Shown piece after piece: positions 24,230-34,396 of a DNA stretch of 64,000 nucleotides (its first letter is position 1; each line of letters starts with the position of its first letter). The DNA lies in the NCBI GenBank assembly GCA_026874595.1, contig CM049311.1, positions 46,503,676 to 46,567,675 of the forward strand. The letters are read 5' to 3'. The DNA is from Sipunculus nudus (taxonomy: Eukaryota; Annelida; Sipuncula; Golfingiida; Sipunculidae). Made by a program: the position numbers and the translations under genes. A model generated the notes under the pieces. The model saw nothing but the letters and a program-made list of their open reading frames with translations. It was not told the origin of the DNA and did no database searches.

Positions 24230-25300
24230 ACATGACCATAAATCACTTTATGTGGGGTCATGCGGGTCTCAAACAGACTATGGAAAACCTTATCATCCTG
24301 CCATTTCATTGTGGCTCCTCAATCATGATTTCTCCATTGCTGGCAGCTACTAATTAATGGCCATTATCTGCAAACCTGGATGTATTACTACTCCTGGAAA
24401 ATGATACCATCGGTCACTCTCTTTACAGGAAAGCATCTAATGAATCAAATCTGTCTGTGAGTGAGATTTCCTGACAGACGCACAGACCTGTAGTGCCTTG
24501 GTCAGTACATGTAAGATATAATCTAATAAACAGATGACCAGGCAGGCTCAGTACCTGGTCTCAGGCAGGGAGGGTCATGGAAACTTTTTCATTACACTGG
24601 TCTAACATTCCACAGAGGAAGATGAAGTGGTACCAAGAATTTAATGATCCCGATCCGTCAGCTTCTACAGCTGATCCCCCTGCTCTGGAAGCAACAGTCA
24701 CCTCACAGTAGGAGGTTCTATCAGTTCAGCCCCAGCCAATTTACAAGCATTAGACTAAACTGTTCCACCAGGGACAATCGTTGCTTCCTGAGCTCATGAA
24801 TCAGTCACTGTTAGACAGGATGTGGCCGAGTTTTTTTACGTCTTTTCTTCCAAAAGGTGCTGGTATGGTGTGAAAGAGACAGCCAGCACTCAAAGGCAAT
24901 GTTTCATTTTTGCCTAATTCAGTTTTTGGAGCCTGCCCAATGGCCCAGTCAATGTTGGGCTTCCTGAAGATAAAGCTGGCTTCAAATTGATCAAGTACAT
25001 AACATGTTTGTTGGTGTCAGCATGGTGTGGTACAAATCAAGTTCTCTCCTGCTGAACTCACTTCACTCACAATAACAGCTCTCTTCACGAGGAACTAATA
25101 AAGTCCTCTCACAGCGGACGGACAGCCAATAGGTAACTGTGAGAGCTTAACTTGATCAGGCAGCCTACTTAATTCTGAATCAAATGGACTTGCAGCAAAA
25201 CCTTAAATAAGGGCCAAGGAGGCTGCACACTCAGGGTTGATGTGTCCAACCCATAAACTTCTTAATGATCAGGGTCTGTGAAGATATTAGGAGTTTCCAG
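24230..25300. promoter_or_regulatory. GC-richer unique block, candidate conserved non-coding region
   Basis: This ~1-kb block lacks repeats and is clearly less AT-rich than both flanks. It contains ACTAATTAATGGCCATTATC (homeodomain plus GATA-like), TCAATCATGATT, AGCCAATAGG (CCAAT) and several direct CAGGCAGG motifs. No long frame is open. A possible 31-codon exon at 24613-24704 is noted separately. Regulatory function is inferred only from composition and motif content. Confidence 0.25.
24613..24704 (+). CDS. Possible short exon (unidentified)
   Basis: A plausible acceptor (GTCTAACATTCCACAG) precedes a frame reading KMKWYQEFNDPDPSASTADP, then PALEATVTS. It ends at a weak donor-like ACA|GTAGGA. 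The translated segment is acidic and serine/proline-rich. There is no neighbouring exon to join it to and no recognised domain. The signals are weak. Confidence 0.15.
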
Positions 25301-25633
25301 TGCTCACAGATTAAAATGTGAAACAACCAGTGAAACCAGGAGCAGTTACCTAAATTTTGATATGAGAAACAATTGCACATTTGAAAGTGTCAACATTACA
25401 GTGAAGTGTTGGATAATATTTATTAAACATAAATATTTCCCTTTCCATCATATCTGCTTAGTTGTTAAAACATTTAAAGGGAGAATTGAAAAGAAGTTTT
25501 CACCCAGAAAAATGAGACAAGGATACACAAAACATGGTAAGTTTACCTGAACATTAATAATTAATTTTCATTTTTAACTTTAATTAAGTGTTACACCATC
25601 TATGATATATTATTTATTATATATTACATACTC
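25301..25633. other. Unannotated AT-rich spacer
   Basis: A 90-codon plus frame (25278-25550) is rich in lysine and asparagine codons, as expected of AT-rich non-coding DNA. No splice context supports it. Confidence 0.4.
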
Positions 25634-25712
25634 AGTTGTCGTTGCTGTGATCCCCTGTGTTTTTCTCAGTTGTTGTTGCTGTGACCTCTTGTGTTTTTCT
25701 CATTGCCTAGTA
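25634..25712. repeat. Two-copy ~40-bp tandem repeat
   Basis: CTCAGTTGTCGTTGCTGTGA + TCCCCTGTGTTTTT is followed directly by CTCAGTTGTTGTTGCTGTGA + CCTCTTGTGTTTTT. Confidence 0.75.
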
Positions 25713-27640
25713 GTTCTTGTCTGCACAGGTCACGGTCTCTGCATTTGTCCCACCTGGGGATACCAGGATTTTTTTACTGTGGCTCTGTGCAGAATACCTC
25801 ATGCACATGCCCTGAGAGGACATGCATGTGCATGTATTTGTGCATTACCTGCAGTCCTTCCTGTCTTTTGCAGACTGAGACTGCATGCACTGTATATACA
25901 GGCCACCAACAAAGAATAAAAGTAGTTAGTCGGTATTGTCCGCCTTGCATTTTTTCAACAAGAACTATGCCACCCAGCAACTACTGCTGTATTTTGATAT
26001 GCCAGGTGTAACATATGTATTATCTAACTGCAGCAAATGATTTCAATATTGCAGAATGCTTTGTGGAACTGGAAGTAAACAGGAGTATCAAATTTTATTC
26101 AGTAAGCAATATTTTCAATAAAAGTCTAATATAAATGTCAGTTACGTTGGAGTTGCTATTCTGTAAATCTCCTTTTTTCTAAATTGTATCTAGTGATCCA
26201 GTGAGCTACATCTTAATCCATCATTTCATTAAGATTTGTTGCACAGTATTAACCTGAACAGGTTGGTAAAGCAGATATATCAGTTTTTCTAAGTACAAGC
26301 TTGAGTTTCCTGTATCTGACCTGATCAAGACCAGCTGAATTGTCTGTTCCAAGTCAGATCCTCTATCAACTGTAAGCAATAATTGTTATATTCAGGGCAC
26401 ATTTTATGGAAATCTTTGCTTGCCATGCAGTGATGATAATTTATTCTAATATAATCTAACACTGAGACCTTTTAATCTGACTTCTGAGTAACAGGTTTGG
26501 CACTAGAATGAAGAACTATGGTGTACAACAATATTTCAATTATTAACATGTTTGTAGCATTTTAAACATGTAACTGATAATGCTCTTTCTTTGTTGATAA
26601 TGCTATATTAGTTTGTGTTTTCACATTTAAATAGTTAAATACTGTTTAAGCAAATTTTTTTAACTGATCATCAGCAATTTCAAGTGCTTAATGTGAAGTA
26701 TACAATGAACAGATATATTAAGCTGAACATATTAGCATTAAAATGCTCATTTGATTTTGACACAAAACCGCAAATATAACACACAAAATAGAGATAACAT
26801 TTTACAATTTCTGTTTAAGCTGATTTCCTAAAATAGACAGTGATTTAAGAGAGTGGAAGGAACTTTAACTTCCAACTTAAAATTTCAGAAACCTTGTAAT
26901 CTTAAAATAGGAATTGTAACACTATATTTAAGGCAGCTGCATACAGTTGCAATGATATATATGCAGCTTCACATGATATATATTTATTTAAAGAAATGTT
27001 ATATGACCATTCCTCTGAGTTTAACTACATGCCTACATCAAGTTCACTTATTACTTAGCTGGTAACTTTTTCAATAGTGTTTACTTTTATTACCATATAA
27101 CAGATCTATTAACTGCTGTTAGGATAAATGATATGTATATGGATTAGAGAAATATGAATGGGCAAAACAAACTGCAAAGAATCGTAGCAGAGCACCTGAA
27201 CTATTTATGCCTAAACCTCCTGACTTAATGTTTTAGCTTCCTCTCCAATGATTAATATACCAAATGGCCAGTACCAATCAAATGGTTGGTGAACAGCCTA
27301 CATTGGTTATTATCCTTTGGTTTATAGTGTGGATAATACATATATTATTTGAACAAATTTTTGGCCGAATTGCATTGACATGGGCATATATCTGACTGAA
27401 TACCCTATTTCAGTTTCATGACCCAAAGTAAAATATTTGACTGAACTACAAAAACCATCACATTTGCAATTTGATTCTAGAGATCTCAAGATGTAACAAA
27501 CATAGTCTAAGTGGCTATAGTACCAACAGTTCAGTCAATCAATCAAGCTATCCAAGGTAAACTTGCAGAACTTGTTTTAAGTCAATCAATGCATTAATTA
27601 GTGAGCAGGTGGAACTTTTGTAAGAACTTTTACTTGACAA
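25713..27640. other. Unannotated stretch
   Basis: 25720-25920 is GC-richer, with overlapping ~105-codon frames on the plus strand (25602-25919 and 25691-26011). These are cysteine-rich and unrecognised, and no start or splice evidence favours either. 26010-27640 is AT-rich with no repeat or gene signal seen. Confidence 0.35.
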
Positions 27641-27649
27641 AAACCACTG

Positions 27650-28530
27650 CTAAACAGCTGAATTGCTGAACCAACTGTAACAATGTCCAACAAGTTCAGC
27701 AGAATTGCTCTATCTGTTGTGGCTCTATGTTCCACAACTGCTGGTCAGCTGAATCCCTTTACTAGTTACAGAGATGTTCTACAATGCTAGGTAGCTGAAT
27801 CCCTGGACTAGTACAGTATTGTTCCAAATCTGCTGGTCAGCAGAATCCCTAAACTAGCTACAGTGATGTCCCACAACTGCTGGTCAGCTGAATCCCTGGA
27901 CTAATTACAGTAATACCAAACAACTGCTGGTCAGCTGAATCCCTGGACTACTTAATGTAGTGTCCCAAAACTGCTGGTCAGCTGAATCCCTGGACTAGTT
28001 ACAGTGATGTTTCAAAATTGCTGGTCAGCTGAATCATTGGACTAGTTACAGTGATGTTTAAAAACAGCTGGTCAGCTGAAACCCTAGACTAGTTACAGTA
28101 ATGTTCCACAACTGCTGGTAAGCTGAATCCCTGGACGTGTTACAGTGATGTTCCCCAACTGCTTGTCAGCTGAATCCCTGGACGTGTCACAATGATGTTC
28201 TACAACTGCTAGTCAGCTGAATCCCTGGACGTGTTACAGTCATGTTCCAAAACTGCTGGTCAGCCTAATCCCTGGACTAGTTACAGTGATGTGCCACTTA
28301 CAGTGATGTGCCATAACTACTGGTCAGCTAACCGGCTAGACTAATTTAGGTGGTATTTGTTCAATAACTGCTGATACAGGATCATCTGTAGTGATGTTCA
28401 ACAACTGCTCAATAATTAGCTGATCTGCTGGACCAGTTACAGTGATGCTCCACAACACTGAACTGCTTCATAAACTGTAGCAATATTCAACAACTGTCAG
28501 TCAACTGAGTGGTTTGAGTAATTTAAGTGA
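27650..28530 (+). repeat. Minisatellite, ~47-bp unit, ~17 imperfect copies
   Basis: The unit is CAACTGCTGGTCAGCTGAAT + CCCTGGACTAGTTACAGTGA + TGTTCCA. Clear copies start near 27735, 27830, 27877, 27923, 27970, 28017, 28064, 28111, 28158 and 28206. More diverged ones lie at both edges. Copies differ by substitutions and short indels, so no frame stays open. Confidence 0.88.
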
Positions 28531-30589
28531 TTTTATACAACTGATGCAGACCTTTTAAGAATAATAGTCGGGCTCATTTTGTTCAAACATTGCATGATGA
28601 CAGAGTAAATGTGTAAATGAAACTCTCGATTCTCTTTATTAAACAGAAATAGATGAAAATATTAAACAGAAATTAAAGTAAAAGGCCCTAAATTAAAAAG
28701 ACTAGATTACTAACTGATGCTTGTACAAGACCAAATCAGTTCTGAAATATGACAACCATGTACCATGGCAGCTAGGTTACATTATCAATAACAATTTGTC
28801 AAGTTATAAATCAAATAGGTGAAATGCCTAATCCTTTTAAGGAATTTCAAAGAAATTTAACTAATGTAATATAATAAACATGTCCATAGGGGTCTCTGCA
28901 GGGGCTATCTGATCCTGGAACATATAACATCAGATTACATGATTAATAACATTTGGGTGCCCTCGGGTGACTGTGAAACATGCTGGTGGGACAGAACAAC
29001 CAGCATGAGATGTGAAAGCTGACAGTTTATCAATAATTCAGCTTTAACTGCTGTGAGTTGCTTTCCACCGAGATTACCTCTGCAAATAACTGCAGTCACT
29101 ATGCTGAACCGTTGACTTGTTACTGTCAGAAAAACAAACTACTCTACCCACTGACTGCTGGCTTAATAAAATGTCTACTAACTATGTAAAAGTGCAGCAT
29201 TACAGCTATATTAACATGACTACATTGGCTTCCTGTGTACCAGCTGGCACAACACTTTAAAGGTTCAATTATTGACACACAAATCTATAAATGATCTATC
29301 ATGTATTTTAGAAAAATTTTAATTCTCCACATAAGTTGAGCATATATAATGCATCTACAGATAGATGTCATATAGACACATTTATGAATCTTTGCGTATG
29401 GCAGCACTGAGACGTGGTTGCAGACAAATGTAGTCAGTCATGAATTAATTAACTACCAGTCCATACTTTTCTCTTGACAGGCATTATTTAATGATCACTT
29501 TCGGGTTAGCAGATATTGTGTGCCAAAACTTGAAAGATGATATGGTCATTGGTGTTGTAAAGTTTTCTGCTTAGATCAATATTAAATTACATTTATTGAT
29601 TCTGACAAAAGAACAAGTTATTTCTGATTGTCACATTTAGTTAATTAGGAATACAAACAATGACAGAATCTAGAGGAGTTTTAGACTTGTCTGATACAAC
29701 AGAGGTGTCTGACCTGACCCTGGTCAACTCTGGTGGCCACAGAGGCAGTGTATCTAAGTTTTTGAAGTCATCAAATCATCCACTGCCTGAGCCAAATTGA
29801 AAATATAAATATATCCACATACCTGGTATGTTCCTGGTAAATATACCAAAGTATAGTGTTTTTTCATTAAGATATTGATATTTGCCAATATTTTATTCTA
29901 AACCCATTTGCCAACTCTTATACATTACTATAAACTTGTCCTGGGAACAATCAGTGATGCAAATTAAGCCATATTTCTTCTGTGTTCCTTCCACTTTTCT
30001 TTACCTTGAGGGTTGTCACACATTCAAGATCTGACCTCTGGTCATGCAGTCTTGTTACAGAAAACAAACACAATTGGATTCTGTTTACTCACACATATAG
30101 AACCATAACTACTACTACTAAAAGTCCATTCTGGCATATGTCAAAGAATCAGACCAATGAGAGCTTGTGTCCTGGTGTATAACCAACCAACGAGGGTGGG
30201 TATCGCATACTTAAAATTTGGGCTGGATGCACAATGAAATACCATGCTTTCAGTGATTTGATTACATTGCTGTAAGTGCTCTGTGAGCACCCTGGTGGTT
30301 CAGTCAAAAGAACCTTGCCATAAAAAGCAGCAGTTACACAAAAGGATGTCTGGGACAACTGCAGTGTATAACTGCTGCGCAAGGAGCATACATGCTGGTA
30401 TTTTTTCTGACTCTTTTACAAATAGTTGTTCAGCCAGCCACACATCAGCCTGGCCACCAGGATAAGGAACCAGAATGGCTTGAATGGCCTGGAATCAGAA
30501 TAATTTTTTTTTTAAAACAGCCATTAAACCCCTCACTAATTTAACACCACGTGTTAAATAGTTGGTTGGAACAATCGGGGTTTCAAATT
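28531..30589. other. Unannotated stretch
   Basis: AT-rich, non-repetitive. 30270-30480 is less AT-rich and carries short overlapping frames on both strands (77 codons minus, 60 plus) with no splice or domain support. Confidence 0.4.
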
Positions 30590-30925
30590 TGGGAGGAAAA
30601 TATCCAACATTTCAAAAGACATAAACTATAAATTGGTTGATTTGACCTTGCAGATGTTGGTCAAGGTCACCAGCTTTCAAACTTCTTTGAGAACTTTGTA
30701 GAAACAGTCAGTGTACCAAATTTGATGACAAAATGTGAAATACTTCAAAAGTTATGGGCTTCATAATAACTTTCCATTTAAGAAGATTTGACCTTGAAGA
30801 GGAAGGTCAAGGTCACTGGGTTTCGAACTTGTCCAAGATTTCAGTAGAAACCAAAAGTGTGTCAAATTTCAGCGGAAAATATGCAGCTCTTCAAAAGTTA
30901 TCTTTTTCACAATAAAACTAAACAA
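30590..30925 (+). repeat. Two ~165-bp units with nuclear-receptor-like half-sites
   Basis: Units begin near 30640 and 30788 with GATTTGACCTTG(C/A)AGA and GGTCAAGGTCAC. They continue to TTCAAAAGTTAT. Same family as 1385-1740 and 32085-32420. Confidence 0.75.
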
Positions 30926-30929
30926 TTAA

Positions 30930-31600
30930 GTGACCCATGGGTCATGATGCTCAGCCGACTGGCATGTTGACAATATGTCTTTGCACAGGCAACTAATTAA
31001 GATAATGTAGGTGGCATCATAGTTCATGCAAATTAGCTCTAGTTCATCAAGACCCATAAGCACACTAAATTTGATGACAATCATGAGCCCCATAGCTTCG
31101 AAGATATGGGTAACAGAGACCTAGTTTCTGGTGTCTTTGGAGACTTTTCATGGACCTCTCTTGATGCCAAGTTGGAAGATCCAAGGTCCAGTGATAATGA
31201 TCTGTGCCCTGTTAACAGAAGACCACATCATTAAAGGTCTCAAAATAGAGGAAAAAAACAGTAAAAAATTGAAAAATCAAGATGGCGCCACCAGTATGCA
31301 GGAACTGATGAAACACTCCATGACCAATATGCATGCAAAGAATCATGGTGATCAATGCATTAGTTGTTCAGATACTTGAGCTTTTGTATCAAATTTTCCA
31401 TTATTCTGGGGGGTAATTTGGAGCCTCATAGCTCGAAGAATATGGGTAAAAGAGACCTAATTTCAGGTTTCCAAGGAGATTTTTCATGGACCTCTCTGGA
31501 TGTTAAGTGAGAAGATACCAGGACCAGTGGTTACAATTTGTGCCTGGTTAAAGGCCGGACAGATGGACAAACAGACAGACAGACAGACGCCAGAAAAAGG
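30930..31600 (+). mobile_element. Short hairpin-family element without right hairpin
   Basis: The left end GTGACCCATGGGTCATGATG, then CTCAGCCGA, is at 30930 and contains the 14-bp perfect palindrome TGACCCATGGGTCA. The body carries two units homologous to 623-1280 (CACCAGTATGCAGGAACTGA; GATACTTGAGCTTTTGTATC). It ends in a GACAGACAGACAGACG tract at ~31573-31592. The AGCTCAG...CTGAGCT hairpin is missing. Confidence 0.78.
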
Positions 31601-32084
31601 GTGTATATATATATATATGAGTGTATGCATGTGTGTGAAGGAAAATTACATATATTTGATTTGAATAGGAAATTTTTTTCTATATTTGTATTCTTGATGC
31701 TTTTCTAAACATATTGATAAGTTGGATGCCATATCTCTATAAAAAATGGAGTATATTATATTTTTTATATTTTTTAACATGTAGCATTTTTCCCTTCAGT
31801 CCCAGATCCCCATGTCCATGCAAGTAAAATTTCTATGTCCAGAAAGCCTTTTCACAGACAAAAAAAAAGTCCAAGAATTTTGTGGAAATCCGGGGATAAT
31901 GTACACATTTCTGAAAAATATGGATTTTTTTGGTGTACAGAAAAGTGCGGATAAAAATCTTAGGAAATCTTCCGCAAATGCATGAATTCAGTGGAAAACT
32001 GTGGAAATCCATGGAATTCTGAAGTTTTTCATGGAATTCCATGGAAATTTAATTGACATACAGAAATTTTTCAGAAAATCTACA
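31601..32084. other. Simple-sequence and short-motif-rich spacer
   Basis: A (TA)n run lies at about 31603-31618. From ~31880 to 32050 there is a low-complexity run built on GTGGAAATCC(A/G) and CATGGAATTCC words. No gene signal. Confidence 0.5.
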
Positions 32085-32425
32085 GCTGGGTATGGGCTTC
32101 ACAAAAAATTTACATTTTGGCCAATATGACCTTGAAGATGAAGGTCAAGGTCACTGGGTTTTGTTCCCTGTCCAAGATTTTGGTAGAAACCATTAGTGTG
32201 TCAACTTTCAGAGGAAAATATGTAGCACTTCAAAAGTTATCATGTTAAAGAAAACCCAAAAAGATTTTACATTTCAGCATATTTGACCTTGAAGATGAAG
32301 GTCAAGGTCACCAGGTTTCAAACTTGTCTGAGATTTTGGTGGGAACGATCAGTGTTTCAGATTTTGCATGAAAATGTGCAGCTCTTCAAAAGTTATCACC
32401 TTCACAAGTTATCCTACAGACCAAG
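32085..32425 (+). repeat. Two more TTGACCTTGAAGATGAAGGTCAAGGTCAC-type units
   Basis: Units start near 32106 and 32283. Each has GACCTTGAAGATGAAGGTCA followed by AGGTCAC and then AGATTTTGGT(A/G)G(A/G)AAC. The consensus contains TCAAGGTCA, the extended half-site bound by ERR/SF-1-type receptors in animals. Confidence 0.8.
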
Positions 32426-33059
32426 ACAACGAATGATGACTGCAGAAGACGACAGCACTGAAAACAACAAGTCTCCCCGGGGGGGGGGGGGGGGGGAACA
32501 TAATTAACTTAAGAAAGCTGAAGCAATTGTATTTTTACTATTTCAAAGTATGTCGATATTCATAAGCTGCTAAAACTAATTATAACTGCAATGCTGATCA
32601 GAAAATTCATGCTGACTTTGAATATGAATTTCTTCTGCTAGACATAAATAAATCATGTATTATGTATTGACTATTGCAACTTACTGCAGATCAGCAGAGG
32701 TTACTGGCAATAAAGTAAAATTCTAATTATTATGCATATTCTAGTTAAGGGAATCCTATGTAGGCATCAGCCTAGGTAATAAAGTTGTTTATTACAGAAG
32801 ATAATTAATGTCAGCATTTGAAAAATATGTCTATCTTATGGGATTTTAATGAATGATTTACTGTACATCAGCAATATGAGGATCCTGGTTAACCCTAAAA
32901 AAGCAGTGAACATGGTACAATGGATAAGCTACATGTACTTAATAAAGTCATTATGGCCATTTCAGAAGAAGAATGAGCATTCTGATTATGTAAATACAAA
33001 AAAGGTATTGATTTGATTAAATTCCCGACATCAAGCCCGCCACATGTCTCAAGCCTGCA
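32426..33059. other. Unannotated spacer with poly-G tract
   Basis: A G-run of about 19 bases starts near 32478. The remainder is AT-rich with no recognisable feature. Confidence 0.5.
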
Positions 33060-33400
33060 TGAGATATCCCTTACGAAAATGGAAAGTACTCACATATATG
33101 TGCCTTATATGTCCCTTATATGTGCCTTATATGTCCCTTATAAGGGCCTTATATGTCCCTTATAAGGGACATGTATTTCCCATATAAATGCTATGTATGT
33201 GAGTTATATGTATATTGCAGCTATATGTTTAGTCAGGCATTGTTATATGTGAGTTATAAGGGAGTTGTATGTTTGTTATATGTCAGTTATAAGGGAGTTG
33301 CACATGAGGCCATTCTGTACATTTCATTTATATGTGACTTATATGGGAGATATAAGGGAGGTGAATGTGAAAGGGTTCTGTATATGTCAGTCCAAGCTCC
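33060..33400 (+). repeat. Word-built repeat (TATATGTCCC / TTATAAGGG), left-hand copy
   Basis: After GAGATATCCCTTACGAAAA the sequence is assembled almost wholly from 10-12 base words: CTTATATGTC, CCTTATAAGGG, GAGTTATATGT and ATAAGGGAGTT. It includes the palindrome CCCTTATAAGGG. The block at 39190-39575 has the same vocabulary and the same terminal motif inverted. Confidence 0.75.
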
Positions 33401-34085
33401 ATTATGGTTTTAAGAAAATGAATTATAATTGAATAATAAATACTGAAGAAGTATGTTAAAATGGGTATCAAAATAACCAGCTTCCTCAGAACTTTATGTA
33501 TATTAGAAAAATAATACTATAAATAATTTTTTTTTCATCTGATTTATACATTAAGAGGTGTAAACTATAGTGATCATGCTTGCAGTAAAACATCATTTAC
33601 TCAAAACACATTACAAAAAAATAATTTGACTATTTTTCACATTGGTTATAATTTGTGCCCTTGATAATTATAAGAAAAAATAATTCTTTTGGAATGTAGT
33701 GTATATACATGTACTTCAGCATCTAATTGCAATTGATAACTACTTCATAAATACAGGACAAAGGGTATTGATGTATTGTATCACTGACCAATTATGCGAA
33801 TACATAGGCATTAACCTAATATCATATTGGTTTTAGAAACAGCTCAACACCCACGCATTCCAGCTGTAAAATATTGCCATTGAAAATCAACAGCATTGAT
33901 AAAAGCATAGGTACTTAAAAAAATAAGTATCTGCATTCTTATTGTGACAATAATCAGCATTCTAATCAGTAAATTTCACAAGTATATGTAACCCCCCCCC
34001 CCCCCCCCCCAGCAGAAAAGCTTGCTGTACAAGCACTCTCTACAATGGACCTTTGACCTAACTGTACCCTGCCCTGGAACAGTGG
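33401..34085. other. Unannotated spacer with poly-C tract
   Basis: AT-rich. A C-run of about 18 bases lies at 33992-34010. Confidence 0.5.
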
Positions 34086-34093
34086 TGACGTCA
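34086..34093. promoter_or_regulatory. Perfect CRE palindrome TGACGTCA
   Basis: TGACGTCA is the full-consensus cAMP-response element bound by CREB/ATF. It lies in a locally GC-richer stretch ~160 bases upstream of a consensus splice donor (34256). An 8-bp palindrome can occur by chance in 64 kb, so its use is inferred from position. Confidence 0.4.
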
Positions 34094-34396
34094 CATGATT
34101 ACTGTACAGGCTGTGCACAACAAAGGCATGCAGAGTCAGTTTCCATCTGAATGATAACATCCGGTAACCGTTAAGGGAGTACACACTTTGAAGAGAAGTT
34201 CTTTGTCAAGCTGCTCAAGCAGAAGAGGAATGTATAGCTGAAAAATATCTCTTTGGTAAGTAATGTTGCATTATTTAAGTTATTTTTGCATAGTAAACCA
34301 GTGATTGCATAAAGATGACTTCACCTATCTTGGTTTGCCCTACAAAAACAGTATTTGTGTGTTTCAAGATAACTTTTCCTATTTGGTGGCCCATTT

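Noticed and set aside
30270-30330. tRNA gene or second SINE near CACCCTGGTGGTTCAGTC
   Set aside because: No cloverleaf can be folded and no B box lies at the right distance.
33966-34184. 72-codon minus frame with a glycine run
   Set aside because: The glycines come from the poly-C tract, and there is no other evidence.
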